From positions 1,680,501 to 1,744,500 of the forward strand of contig CM061091.1 of NCBI GenBank assembly GCA_030770545.1: DNA of 64,000 nt, read 5' to 3'. This document shows positions 25,320 to 38,418 of the stretch, in pieces (the first letter of the stretch is position 1; every line of letters begins with the position of its first letter). The position numbers and the translations under genes are program-made. Below the pieces are notes generated by a model that saw only the letters and a program-made list of their open reading frames with translations, was not told the DNA's origin and made no database searches. The DNA is from Macropodus opercularis (lineage: Eukaryota; Chordata; Actinopteri; Anabantiformes; Osphronemidae).

Positions 25320-26900
25320 CATGTTAGCGCGGCTCACGTTCACCTGTCACGTCCGCGCGTCCGACGCACCTGAGCGCGGAGACGCTCGCTCTCTGCGTTT
25401 ACTGTATTTGTTGTTGTTCTGGGGATCCGACCAATCGCAGCTCGGACTGGGAGGAGCCAGGTCCGGCGTCATGATAGACACGCCTCTATGTTCAAGGAAC
25501 ACCGCTTCATACATACACTGTTGTTAGCGACGTAGCCACTACGGACAATTTTTGAGGATATTTTTGTTCACTTCTCTTAAGTTTACTTTCTGCCACGGGC
25601 GGGTGAATGCACGAGTGACGGGTTTGTGGTTGGGTCCCGTTGCAGCGGCGTCTGAAGTTGTTGCTGGTGGCAGTCCTGCGAGGTGAGCTAAGTTACACTA
25701 ATGTTAGCCTGTTAGCCGAAGATACCCTGTACTGATGGAGGTTATTTTGTTGTGCTAACGCAACAATTAGTTAGCTGCACATAACCTTGACAAAAACACT
25801 GGACAATAGTCGAATGATGGTCGCTTTTCTGTGATGACTTAAGATGTGGGTGTATTTCAGTTTTCGGACAAAATAGCCTAAGATGCGGCTAAGTTAGCTT
25901 GCGAGGTCGATAAGTTAGTCCAGCTAGTCTAAGTGAGGCTAGCAAGCTAGGAGCGCCGACCATGAATTAGCCGACATGCTAGCCCCCAGCAGACTGTTCT
26001 GACAGCACGGATTTTCCCCCGCAGTTTGCTCTTGCTACCTTGAATTTCATCGCCCGTGTGTTGGTTGTTACGAGGCTAACGTGACTAGCAGAAAGGATCT
26101 TTGCAAGGCAGCCGAGTCTTTTTCTGTTGAACTTCTCGCGTAACTTAACGTCAATGCGACGTTAACGGTGTGTAGCTACGGTTAGCATGTTGGCTAGCTA
26201 GCGTCTTCCTGACCCAAGAGCTAGGATAGCTTGAATTAATAACTGGCCGTCGAACTTCATTCCCATTAGCAACGGATAGCGCTTACGTTGGGAACTATGC
26301 AGCCTCCTATTTTGTCGCGATCAGACACGTTTGTTTCCCTTTAGACGTGTTTTGCTAACGGCTAGGACGCTTAGCTCGAATGTTTCGGCAGAGTCGTGAA
26401 TATCGTACTGAGGACTGTCAGCAAGTCGCCGGCAGACACACGCCCAAGCTTTCCGGCTTTCAGTCCGCCAATGCGAAACGTTAGCTTGCTTTGTCACATA
26501 ACTTCGAGCTCGGACGAGCGACATCGGACAGCTCACCGCAAACGGATGGCGTTAGCGCTAAGCTTGGTGTTTGGCAGAGGGGGAGGGGATGAGGCAGGGC
26601 TACAGCGAGCGAACAGCGCCTGTCTGCTACAAGCCCGTGGAGCATTTGCTTGACAGCCAAATGGAGGCGTTTTGCGGCGCCACTCAGCCAGTTCGCTGTC
26701 TTTTACTGTGACGTAGTTGCTCCGCGTTTCGGCAGATAATATTTGACGCTAGATGTGCGACAGACACGAGCTCGGTAACTGAAAACCGTTCGCTCACGCA
26801 CCGTGTTTTCCGAAATTGGTGGTGCGAGGCAGGGAGGCACAATGTCTGCTCCCCGGTGACCAAGTGCGATGACGTCTGCGTAGGGACCTGCGGCAAATTA
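25320..26900 (+). promoter_or_regulatory. CpG-rich promoter region of sin3a
   Basis: CpG density rises sharply at about 25,320, stays high for about 1.5 kb and falls before 26,950. This is the only large CpG-rich block in the window interior. No TATA box is evident, as expected for a housekeeping chromatin gene. It contains the likely noncoding first exon, and several short CpG-rich frames that resemble no protein. Confidence 0.65.
25500..25682 (+). other. sin3a: probable noncoding first exon of sin3a
   Basis: The stretch ends in a strong splice donor (GCGAG followed by GTGAGCT). The sin3a start codon lies in an exon whose acceptor is at 28271-28272, so an upstream noncoding exon is required, and this donor in the CpG-rich block is the best candidate. 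The left limit is a guess because no transcription start can be read from sequence. Confidence 0.5.
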
Positions 26901-27768
26901 TTTGTCTCCATAGAAACGAACGGAGTGCGCGCAGCGCCACATGGACAGTGTCAACGTAGCCGAGGCCTTTGTATAAGATGAAATAAAAATGTGGAATTCC
27001 ATTTGTAAAGTTTTAGTCTTGTGTAATATACTTAACTGTGACCCTGACTCCTCAAACTATTTATCTTACTTAAATTATAATAAACAAATCACCACAATAA
27101 GTAAGTAATGAGGGATGTGTTATGTCTCTTAAACCTCTTCCATTACAGTTAAAAATGGACGTAACTTCTCCATGTAATGGCTCATCTGTTGAATGGTAAC
27201 CATGGCAGCGCCTCTACAATGATAACGTGATGAGGCGCCCTGATACCTACGCATGTATTTAAAGACGGTCCCTAACCGGCTGCCACAGCCATTCTGCTCC
27301 GCTATAACAGCACGTCTGTTTAGGGACAGTCACTGACAAGCGGACCCGAGACCCCTTCTTAAACATAATACTATAGCTTCTGATGTGTGCTCTCCTGTGT
27401 TTTCACATTTTCTATTTGATTTGTAAATGTGTCTTGTTTGTGCACTTGAACAGTAAATGTGGGCCAATTCAAATTTTATTTATATTAGGTGCTTACATTA
27501 AACATGTTTGCTAAAGCCTGACCATTAATATACAGCCAGAAGAAAAAAAAGAATGGTTCTGTTCACAGTAGCTTGATCTGAGATGAGACTAGTGATCCAA
27601 TCTTCTCCAAAGTGACAAAAACAAGATTTCTAAGTCCATGAAACGCTAGTAGTCGAGGTCTGTATCGAACACACTCATTAAACACCGACTGAGTGGAGAA
27701 AGTAATAAGCTTGTTACTAACTATCATCTGGAGTAGCGGGGTGGTCTGGGGCTGCTTTGAAAGGTAGT

Positions 27769-27985
27769 TCATGTCTTTAAAAAAAGTTGGGTTCCAGAGC
27801 CCACACTATGCGTGGAAGCGAGCCCGACTATTTCTAGTCGGTACCGCTGTGCCTCCCACACAAGTTCAGGCTCCTTCCCTCCCAGTGAGGTGACATTCCA
27901 TGTCCCAAGAGCCCGATCCACGTTGCCCCGGCTCCCTGCGGTTCCCCCTGCAGGTGGTGGGTCCACAGGAGGACGGCCCAACGTC
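27769..27985 (-). mobile_element. fragment of a LINE endonuclease-domain ORF
   Basis: The minus strand encodes a peptide with RALGTWNVTSLGGKEPEL, RYRLEIVGLASTHS and VGSGTQLF. This matches the start of the apurinic-like endonuclease region of fish non-LTR retrotransposons, where GTWNVRSL and LEIVGL are typical. Only about 70 codons remain and no reverse transcriptase follows, so it is a dead fragment. It lies antisense in the first intron of sin3a. Confidence 0.7.
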
Positions 27986-28282
27986 TTCCCTTCGGGCTGT
28001 GTGTGTTTTATTACTTCTAAGGAATTTTTGTTGCATTAGTGTGCATTGTTATGCAAACATATCGACTTCACATATTGTCAGTAACTGAAATATCAGTCTG
28101 GAGGTTTAGGTCTGGACTCCTGTGTCTTTCCCGTCATAGGTGATGCTGATCAGCGCAACAAGCTTTTGCTCAAGCCAATGTAAAGCCTGGATCTTTAACA
28201 CAAAAAGTGTACACCACCACTAAGTAATCCCCAAAATACTGTTGCCTTTCCATCCACCTTTGTTTCCGTTAGCCCCTTGAGT

Positions 28283-28297
28283 ATGTGTATACAATGA
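28283..28297 (+). promoter_or_regulatory. four-codon upstream ORF overlapping the sin3a start
   Basis: An ATG eleven bases into the exon reads Met-Cys-Ile-Gln and then TGA. This TGA overlaps the sin3a ATG in the tetranucleotide ATGA. Ribosomes starting at the first ATG would stop exactly on the main start codon. The main ATG has A at -3 and A at +4. The arrangement is seen directly; a regulatory effect is inferred. Confidence 0.55.
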
Positions 28298-31200
28298 AGA
28301 GGCGTGCGGAGGACCAGGAACCAATATTTGCGGCTCAGCAACAGCAATCACGTCGTCCCCCAGTTCAAGGCACTGCAGAGAGCTTGCAGCATAGGGCCCT
28401 TGTCTCGGCCCCTGCTGTAATAGAGGCAGCCACAGACAACATGCAGCCGTCTACCGGCATCCAGTTTTCTCTGCCCCAGGGCTACCAGGTATGATGCTAC
28501 GCACTCAGTTAGGCTGCAAGTGATCATGATTATTCTGTCTGACCTTTAACATTTTGTACAGCTTGCCATCAATTGTTAATCCAACTTTACATCTAACAAT
28601 CAATATTCATGAGAAATTAGTTTGTGCTTTGAACATGAGACGTTTGTTTAAATTTTTTTTCTAAAGATGCCTCAGAGCACAAGTGGACATGGGCATAACA
28701 ATACAGCGCCTCATAGTGGCCCCCATGCACACAATCTAACTGTTCAGTCTCAGGGTCCGGCAGTGGTCCAAGCTCATGTTCATCCACCTGCACCCATGAC
28801 ATCACCCCAAGGACAGCAGCAGTTTCAGCGACTGAAGGTAGAGATCAGTGGATAAATACACTGGCCATCAAAGGAATAATTGGTTCTGAACCAAATGTGT
28901 TTATATGTTATAGATTTTATTACAAATAAACAAACAATAAATGTTAAAATCATACAAAATGTACTTAGTAATTGTTTGTTTTACTTTCAGATTCCAAGTT
29001 CTGTTCAATTTTCATTATAGTTTGTAAAATGATTTTGGAGGGAAAAAGTTATGCAAGTGACTTTTCTTTTCTTTTTTAGGTTGAAGATGCTTTGTCCTAT
29101 TTGGATCAAGTAAAGCTTCAGTTTGGGAATCAGCCCCAAGTATATAATGATTTTCTTGATATTATGAAAGAGTTCAAGTCACAGAGGTACGTTTTATTTT
29201 TCTCACAATTGTTCCCAACATTTGGAGAAAAATGTCCAGTATTATTGATTTTAAAGTTTTTTTTGTGGACCTGGTTAATGATCAGTCTCTTACTACAATG
29301 GTATAATTTGATCTGTTACTACAGTATAGACACCCCTGGAGTCATCAACCGTGTCTCTCAGCTGTTCAAGGGCCATCCAGACCTAATAATGGGCTTTAAC
29401 ACTTTCTTGCCACCCGGATATAAGATCGAGGTTCAAACCAACGATCTGGTCAATGTGACCACGCCAGGTCAGATCCACTACATCACCCCTCACGGTATTT
29501 CTATTCAGAACATCCCCGTGACAGCAGCATCCAGCCAACCTGCAAGCCAGCAACAGAGTCTGCCACAGCCCGGCCCAAACACTACCACCACTCCGCCCAC
29601 CCCAACTCAGCCAACTCCAACTAAAACCAGCAAGGTAGAATGTAGCCAGTACTTGCCTTTGAATTATGTATAGTAGTGTAGAGACCATTTATAGCTTCTT
29701 TGTTGTCTCTAAACATGTGTTCTTCTCAACAGCCAATTCAATCTCCAGCCCACACACCCACCAGCCAGACCAATCCATCCATCCCTTCTTATGCCTCCCC
29801 AAGATCACCTTCAGTTCAGTCCCATACTCCTGTGAGCAGCACGCCATCTGCTGGCCCACCTCTCCAGAATAACCAGCCAGTGGAGTTTAACCACGCAATA
29901 AACTATGTCAACAAGATCAAGAACCGATTTCAGGGTCAGCCAGACGTCTACAAAGCCTTCCTGGAAATCCTGCACACATACCAGGTAATATACACACCGA
30001 CAGAACTTGATTGAATTGTAGCATGAATGTGAGCGTGTGAACGTGACACAGAACCAATGGGTGTCTAACTACCTCTTTTTTTTAAATTTATACATTTGCT
30101 AGAAGGAACAGAGAAATGCTAAAGAGGCAGGAGGAAACTATACCCCAGCACTGACGGAGCAGGAGGTCTACACCCAGGTAGCAAGGCTCTTCAAAAACCA
30201 GGAGGACCTGCTCTCAGAGTTTGGACAGTTCTTACCTGATGCAAACAGCTCAGTGGTGAGTCTGTGTGACTACCCTCGATTTGATTTGACTTCATTACAT
30301 CGGTGCTGATTTATTTTTGGTGTGAAAGATTTTTTAAAATTATTATGTTATGTGTTATTACATTATTGTATTTGTTAGGATCCAAATCTCTTCGTAATGA
30401 ATATTTGAATTCCGATTGTTTGCAGCAGGTTGACCACTTGCTGTAAACTAAATGTAAGCAGACTTGATGTTTCTGACAACATTTGCTCTCTTCTTTTCAA
30501 CTTTCAGCTGCTGGGTAAGGCCACCCCAGACAGGGCAGAGTCTGTGCGTAATGATCACGGTGGGACAGTCAAGAGACCTTTGCTTAACAACAAAAAAAGT
30601 CTAACCCAGAATGGTCTGCCTATTAGAAGACCTGCTGGAGTTGGAGTCACACCACCTGTCAAGGTACACACTTCTGGCCAAACACACACTTTCCTTCTGC
30701 CTCTTTACAAACGACTGTCCAATATGAACAAAATGCCAAAAATGTCTCTCTGACAGTTATTTTTTTCTTCCTCCTTCCTACAGAAGAAACCCAAAATTAT
30801 TGAGAAGGAACATGGCCTGACTGAAGCCAGCAAACACAGCACCAGCACTGAAACTATGTTCTTTGAGAAGGTTCGTATACACATAGACATATTCAGCATC
30901 AGTGTGCATTTCAGGTTTTGCAGTATTAAGGTGAAGATGACTACAAAAAGTCCTTGATGCTATTTTCACCCCAGGTTAAGAAGGCTCTTCGCAGCTCTGA
31001 GGCATACAACAACTTCCTTCGGTGTCTGCACATCTTCAATCAGGAAGTAATTTCTCGTGCTGAGCTGGTGCAGTTGGTCATCCCATTTCTTGGGTGCGTT
31101 TAACAAATACACAAGAGCTCAACTTTAAATTTGTTAGATAAGCTAACTCACCTTTGCTTCCAGCTGTAATTTTTTACTTAACATGACTTTTGTGATTTTC

Positions 31201-34200
31201 AGAAAATTTCCAGAACTGTTTACTTGGTTTAAAAACTTCCTGGGCTACCGGGAGTCCAGTCACGGAGAGTCGGGCCATGCGGAGACTCTTCCTAAAGAGC
31301 GTGCAACAGAGGGTATTGCCATGGAGATTGATTATGCTTCCTGTAAGAGGCTGGGGTCCAGTTATAGAGCTCTGCCTAAAAGCTACCAGCAGCCCAAGTG
31401 CACGGGGAGGACGCCACTGTGCAGAGAGGTGAGTCTCTCTTACAGATGTTTCTACCATCCCAAACGATTGTCCTTCCTTTGAGGCATCATTTCTTTCATT
31501 TCAGTGGATGCTTAATACGTTTTCAATTTATGTTGTCTGTTTGCAGGTGTTGAATGACACATGGGTGTCGTTTCCATCGTGGTCTGAGGATTCTACGTTC
31601 GTGACCTCAAAGAAGACTCAGTACGAGGAGCACATTTACAGATGTGAAGATGAGCGCTTTGAGGTGAGGAAGCTGCACCTTAGTAGACAGGATAACTCGC
31701 TAGTATTTAGGACATTCTTTTGTCCTAAAGTGATGGCAGAAAATATAAAGATGCAGGTTGGAACCAGGGCCAGGATTTGGTTTAAAGATAGCTGTTGATA
31801 AAGAGTCTGCTTGTTTTTGAATGTTGAGCTTCAACAGGATGAGTGAATATAAGTATATAAGCGATTTTTATGACATTAGTTATATATTATTATGCTTTTA
31901 TAATCAATACAGTTGAGAGTGTAATTAGTTTCAGTTTAGATGCTGAAGCAGTTTCTAACCCAAGCCACTAGGTGGAAGTATTGTTCATGTTTTATTCACC
32001 GTATGTATGCATATGGTGGCGTGTTCTTAAACTGTGATAGTTTTCCTAATTGTGCATTTAATCGCAGTATTTGGCATCTCATGAGTAAACTTGAATCATG
32101 AACTGATCAAATGAGGCAGAACCGTTTCTCTGATTCACTTTGACTGTGCTTCCAAGTCAGTGCCACAGGTTTTAGATGCCGCTCATGCGTCCATAATGCC
32201 CTGCTGTGACTGTGTCCTGTTTAGCTGGATGTTGTGCTGGAGACCAACCTTGCCACAATAAGAGCCTTGGAGACTGTGCAGCGCAAGGTTTCCCACATGT
32301 CGGCCGAGGAGCAGGTGCGCTTCAAGCTTGACAGCGCACTAGGCGGCTCGTCAGAGGTAATTCATCGCAAGGCTATTCAGAGGATATACGGCGACAAGGC
32401 CCAAGACATCATCGACGGTCTCAAGAAAAACCCAGCTGTGTGTGTACCAATAGTGCTGAAAAGGTAAATGGATTCAAGTCCTCACTTTGCTTGGTTTTCT
32501 CTTTGTTTGGTTGTTTGAACATTAGTTGTGCATGATTTTTGTTTCTCAGATTAAAAATGAAGGAGGACGAGTGGAGAGAAGCGCAGAGAGGTTTCAACAA
32601 AATCTGGCGGGAACAGAATGAAAAGTATTATCTGAAGTCTCTCGACCATCAAGGCATCAACTTCAAGCAGAATGACACCAAAGTTTTGCGCTCGAAGACC
32701 TTGCTCAACGAAATTGAGATGCTCTATGATGATGTAAGAAAGAAAACACAACACGTGTTGTTGGTGCTTTTGATCCAGTTATGTCTCTCTTCAAATCCTA
32801 AATGCACTTCGTTTGTCTGTGTGTCCTGTAGCGCCAGGAGCGAGCATCAGAGGAAACTTCTTCCCCACCACCGAGTGGCCCACACATGACCCTGAGCTAT
32901 GATGATAGCCAAATCCTGGAAGACGCTGCTGCGCTCATCATCCACCACGTCAAACGACAGGTGGGCATTCAGAAGGACGACAAGTACAAGATCAAACAGA
33001 TAATTCACCACTTCGTCCCCGACTTGCTGTTTGCACGGCGAGGTGAGCTGTCTGATGTGGAGGAGGAGGAGGAAGAGGAGGAGGAGGAAGAAGACTTGGA
33101 GCTGGATCAAGACGCTCCCAAGAAGCACAATGGCCTACCAGGCAGCAGCCCGACCAAGTCCAAGCTCCTGTTCAGCAACACGGCAGCTCAGAAGCTCCGG
33201 GGCGTCGACGAGGCCTATAATCTTTTCTTCGTGAACAACTACTGGTATGTCTTCCTTCGTCTACATCACATCCTCTGTTCTCGTTTGCTCCGCATCTACG
33301 CGCAAGCCGAGAGGCAGATTGAAGAGGATGCCCGCGAGCGAGAGTGCGAAAGAGAGGTTCTGGGGCTGAAGAAGGAGAAAAATGAAAATCCAGCAATCCA
33401 ACTAAAGATGAAGGAGCCAAGTAAGTGAGAAACAAGAAATGGCCCAGCTTTGTTAAACCTGCTGTAACAGGTCTGTTGTTCTCCCAGTATATTTACTGTG
33501 TTTACTATGTGCTTCCTGCAGTGGATGTTGACGTGGAGGATTATTACTCAGTGTTTCTGGAGATGGTGCGTAATCTTTTGGATGGAAACATGGAGCCAGC
33601 TCAGTATGAGGACTCTCTGAGGGAAATGTTTACTATCCATGCCTACATAGCCTTCACTATGGACAAGCTTATCCAGAGCATAGTTCGGCAGGTTAGTCAA
33701 AAGTTCAAACCCATAACTGACTCTTGCTTTGGCCGCGCCCCTTCTGTCACTAAGCTTATTGCTAGTATGAACATGGAAGCTTAATATTTGCATTTTTCAC
33801 ACTAGAGCCACTGTTGTTTGTTTTAGCTCCAGCACATTGTCACTGATGACGGATGTGCACGTGTAATGGACACGTACCTGAACGAAAGTGCCAATAAAGC
33901 CACAGGGGGCACGTTGTCCACGCAGGCGTCCAGGTCCTCGGCAGAGGGGGGCTACCAGCGCAAAGTGGAGCAGCTGATGTCCGATGAGAACTGCTTCAAG
34001 GTACCGCGGTCGCAGCCATTAATGATGGCGTACTGTACTGAAGTGCTTTGTTCTCTGAAGTCTTGTGCTTTGTGCAGGTCATGTTTGTGAAGAGCAAAGG
34101 GTCCGTCAGTCTGGCCATGGAGCTGCTGGACACAGAAGAGGAGAACTCTGATGAACCAGCAGATGCAGAGGTAGCACTTCAAGTGTATCATGAACTTGAT

Positions 34201-36926
34201 TAAGTGTCAGCGTGGAGGCTGGGGGCTCTGTAGAGGGTTCAAAGACGTGTGCGAGTGCTGTTGTGCTGTGTGCCTCATTAGTGTTTCTTTCTTGTCTGCT
34301 GTGTCCTCCCCAGCGGTGGTCAGACTATGTGGGCAGATACCTGAACTCAGATTCTGCATCCCCAGAGCTGCGTGAGCATCTGGCCCAGAAGCCAGTGTTC
34401 CTCCCCAGGTGAGGCTCCAGCCATGTCCCCCTCTTGTCTGCGCAATCGTAAGCTCCTGTTGTGAGGCTTTGGTGAGAGGCAGGCTGCTAATACAACTTAG
34501 TGCAGTGGTGCTTCTGTCCAAGCCTGATTTTGTAAAAGCCTAGTCACCAACTTGTGGGCGTAGGAGTTCTGCCTGTATAGTAACAGGCAGGCGGAGCTGG
34601 TTTGAGATGAATCAATCTGATCAGGTTGCAGTAAAGTCCACTGCCTGAATGGATCTGTTGTTTTTCACACTGGCCATGAACATGACTTTCTGAGTTAGTG
34701 ACCGCTGCCTCACATGGAAGATTGCACTTTACACAACCATCTTTTTATGAAACTGAATTTATTTATTAATTGATTCAGCTCCTTTTTAATAGGAATTTTA
34801 TTTATGAATACGATTTTTAAATAATAGTTGTGACTTAATCTTTGCTTTTGAATTTCCACTTTAGCCGACTATATTTAATCATTTGGTTGAATTATTCACG
34901 CTGCATTGACTTTAAATCATAATTTCCATTCTGTACCATAAGAAGAAGAATTACTGAATGCACCACCTTTTGTTCTTCACTTCCTTTTTGTACTTTGTCT
35001 GTCACGGACCTGAGTTGAGACTGAAGCTCTTGTAAAGGACCTGAAAGACTATGAGGGACCAGTGAAACAAGTGGTTTGCTTTTCAGTTTTATTGTGTCCA
35101 TTCTTTGTGATTGTAATCAGATCAAAGGTCATATGTGTGCAAATTAATCACTTTTTGCTCAATGTAAATGTTAAGATGTTTAATTGTTTAAGTCTGTTCA
35201 GTGTTCTGTTTGTAATTTCCAGTGGAAACCGTGCTCTCCAGTTGCAACGTTTGGTTGTGGGTGAGGTTTTTCCACTGCTTTGACAGATTTTTGTGCTCTT
35301 AAGGTTTTTAAGAATCCAGACAAGCACACTATCTGCACCACTTGTACAGAGTAGGCTTTGTAAATAAAATGATGGTCTTAACTGTTTGCTCATATGTTGG
35401 TGTATTTCTTTCCTCTCGCCTCAAAGCTGTGCGCGGAGGCGTGGTTGGCTCCACATGAAATCTCCCCGTTGTTGGTTTTTGGCACTTGTTTTTATTCTTT
35501 CTTTGAGATGGCTGTCCATTATCATAAACATTTCAGAAGCAGTTTGTAAAACACAAAACTCTCCCTCCTAGTTCAGTCTTGTTTAAGCCATCGCATAATC
35601 AGGCACCTGACTATGATTTCTCACTGAGCTCACCCGCATCTTGTCTTTTCTTATTTTTATTTTTTTTCATTCAATCTGTAAGAGACATGCAGCACAAAAG
35701 GTCAAAAGTCTTGACCCTTATTAAGCAAAATATTCAGTTCAACCCAGGTGGGTCTCCATGTCATGATCATAACACTCTGTACGCTCTGTACATTTTCAGC
35801 TCATATATATTGAACAGTTTAACGTGAAATTGGCCTTACTGTCGTGTCTTTTAAGTGGAGCCCTGAAAGCAAAAATATGCTTCACGGTTTCAGTCCTCGC
35901 TCACCTGTAACCTCTGTGGTAAGTACACATTTAAAACTTTCATTCAGGTGGGGTGAATAATTGTTTAGAACACGCACAGTGTTGGGATTGATTTCCAATT
36001 CAGACGAGTATTTATTTGGCAATCATGATTTTGATTTGAACTGTGTGGCTGTGCAACGGAAGTGCACTGTACAGAAATATTACGACTGCTGCCTCTGCTG
36101 CTCTTATAGATCCGAATTTCCTTCGAATGATTTGACTCCCTATCTAATTCTTTTACTGGGTGAGTTGCAATGCATGGATATAGAAATAATAGCTTAAAGG
36201 GACAGTCCTCTCAAATGTATTTACCCTTGTCCTATGTGCCTGACCGTGTTCCGTTTGAATTTGAAATTGCTTACTAGCGTTACTGTCAAAACGATACTGT
36301 GACACGTTCAAGTGAGAATTGTGTGAGCTTTCCTTGTGAACGTGCTCTTTTGTTGTGTGAAGTGAATTCTCCTGAACCTGTCAGTAGTGTTCATGGTTGT
36401 CGTTCTTCTTTGGCCCTCAGGAACTTGAGACGAGTAAGGAAATGCCAGAGAGGATGGGAGCAGCTGCAGCAGGAGCGAATGACCAAAGGCCCGTCAGAGA
36501 AGTCGCAGGATGGCAACAGCGAACTGAAGCTGGAGTGTATGTTCAAGCTAAACTCCTACAAGATGGTCTACGTCTGCAAGTCGGAAGACTACATGTACAG
36601 ACACACAGCGCTCACACGGGCTCACCAGGTAAGCAGACGACCGACTGTTGACTTGTACCTTGAACTGTTATGGCAGTGAAGCTGAGCCGTGTTCTTCTGC
36701 TTGATGTCAGTCCCACCAGCAGGTGAACACATGCCTGCACAGGCGCTTTCAGACCTGGCTCGACGCTTGGGTAAAAGAGCATGTGACCAGTGACATGGCC
36801 GCTGAGAACCACAAGTGGCTGATGGGAGAAGGAAAAGATCTGTTGTCCTGCACCACCACCCGCAGCCCAGAGGTGCTCCACTATCTCGACGTGAACAAGT
36901 ACCGGGTGAAGTACCAAACACTGTAG
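28294..36926 (+). CDS. sin3a: SIN3A transcriptional corepressor, 1,286 aa, 20 coding exons
   Basis: Scaffold of the nuclear SIN3-HDAC corepressor complex. Exons: 28294-28488, 28667-28837, 29080-29186, 29325-29634, 29733-29984, 30103-30255, 30508-30663, 30784-30870, 30975-31093, 31203-31428, 31547-31663, 32225-32463, 32550-32733, 32832-33420, 33522-33691, 33827-34000, 34078-34170, 34314-34408, 36421-36628, 36711-36926. All are GT-AG and the frame is continuous. It starts MKRRAEDQEP like vertebrate SIN3A. PAH1 is at residues 123-192 (DALSYLDQVKLQFG), PAH2 about 310-396 (FNHAINYVNKIKNRFQGQPD), PAH3 about 477-535. The HDAC-interaction domain follows, including KRLGSSYRALPKSYQQPKCT. An acidic tract (DVEEEEEEEEEEED) precedes KSKLLFSNTAAQKLRG, and PAH4 is about 969-1030 (DVDVEDYYSVFLEMVRNLL). 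The end is KYRVKYQTL, near human length (1,273 aa). Teleosts have two sin3a copies; which one this is was not determined. Confidence 0.97.
34409..36420 (+). other. long sin3a intron with an internal AATAAA
   Basis: This is the largest of the sin3a introns lying within the coding region, separating the VFLPR exon from the NLRRVRKC exon. It is AT-rich and contains an AATAAA at 35363-35368 followed by T- and GT-rich sequence. No extra coding exon fits the SIN3A family here. Use of the internal signal would remove the last two exons of the protein. Confidence 0.45.
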
Positions 36927-37292
36927 TCCCTGTCTGATTGAAGCATAAACTGTGGTAGTAGCCGTCATCACACCGAACGACTCTGCCAGTGGTGACGTAG
37001 AACTTACAGTAGCTTGATGCAGATGTTTCCCACCATGAATTTAGTTGCCAAGAGGTTGTCAGTCCACAATTCAAACCCATTAGCTTTACCCATTAGATAC
37101 AGGTTTTACGAGAAATTATTATTGAGGAAAAAAACTGTTTTTGAGCTTCTTCTCATTTTACATCAGAACAAACAACCTCAAACTTTCTCATCAGGTAGCA
37201 AAAATAAGGACCTGTTACCTCTGTCAAAGTGTGTGCACTCGGACTGGCTTCCAGCTGTAACGTGTCTCACCTGTGAATGTTTTCCTTTGGGC

Positions 37293-37296
<4 letters not shown>

Positions 37297-37358
<62 letters not shown>

Positions 37359-37385
37359 TATACACACACACACACATGCACACAC
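37297..37385. repeat. compound GT-TA-AC microsatellite, self-complementary
   Basis: A run of about 13 GT units passes into about 14 TA units and then into AC-rich sequence, so the two ends are complementary and can fold into a long hairpin. It lies in the inferred sin3a 3' UTR. Confidence 0.9.
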
Positions 37386-38412
37386 TCAACATCTCTGGCA
37401 AATACTGGCTAGAGTTTTATTAAATCAATGCCAGCAGCGTGTTTCAAGTACAAGATTTTATGACGGCCTAAACACTTGTAGTGTAAATATATTGTTCATA
37501 AGTTTTTGTTTTTTTTAAATCAAATGTCATTTTTGTGTAGCGTACATTAACAAACACATAGTATCAATCTTTAGCTAGAGGTTGGAGAGAAGTTTATTAA
37601 GAAAATTTTATCTGTTTTTTACCAAAGGATGTTTAATAGGAACCTCTCTTTGTTTGTGCTGTTGAACTTGCTGTCCCTTAACCGTCTGTTCAGTAGAAAT
37701 GTCTACTTTCAGTTGGGATTAGTGTCACTCGTGGTTTTAGGATTATTGAATGTAACTGATCAGCAGTTTTTCAGAGTGCTGTCAAATACTCTGGAAAACG
37801 GTCTAAACTTCTTTTACAAGCTGTATGACAAGTGGTCTCATAACGTAACGCCCGGTTTAGTTTATGTCCAATGTTGAGTGTGTCTGTTCATGAATGTCAG
37901 CCATGTGACCTGTGTAGAAAAAAGCAATAATTCCTTCAGTCACAGCTGAACAACAAACAAACAGTTTGTATTTCTTAGTGAACAACAAATGAAAACGTTG
38001 TATTCCCTTAAACTAGGGATGTCAACTACGGCTTTTGTTTGGCCTGCTTCCCTCTGCAGGTTGTTTATTGAACCTGCAACAGGCCGTGTAGATATTGTAG
38101 TTAAGTTGGATGGAGATGTATCCATCACACTCGATGCTGAAAAACTTACAAAATAGGCTGCATGGAAGCCAAGAAGGCAACAAGACATGCCAGACAAAAT
38201 CCCTCTACACTCTCTGGACAGTGGTAAGTAACGTCAGCAGCTACAGACAATCTTAGAAGCGTTTATTACCTGGGTTATATTTCCTGTGTTAAACCCCACA
38301 GATCTGACTCGAGGAGCTGATTGTATATAAAGACATTGTTTGTACCTCGTTTAATGTGTGTGTTCTCCTGACTTTTATGATGTTGTACATGAGTGTTAGT
38401 ACGGTGTTTGGC

Positions 38413-38418
38413 ATTAAA
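38413..38418 (+). terminator. sin3a: candidate sin3a poly(A) signal
   Basis: ATTAAA about 1.5 kb after the sin3a stop codon. The intervening stretch has no family-recognisable coding sequence, consistent with a long 3' UTR. Earlier AT-rich hexamers could also serve. Confidence 0.4.

Noticed and set aside
38059..38218. Plus-strand segment bounded by an acceptor (CCTCTGCAG) and a donor (GTAAGTA), with a peptide around GRVDIVVKLDGDVSITLDAEKL
   Set aside because: Looks exon-like, but the frame has a stop, it lies in the inferred sin3a 3' UTR, and no family is recognised.
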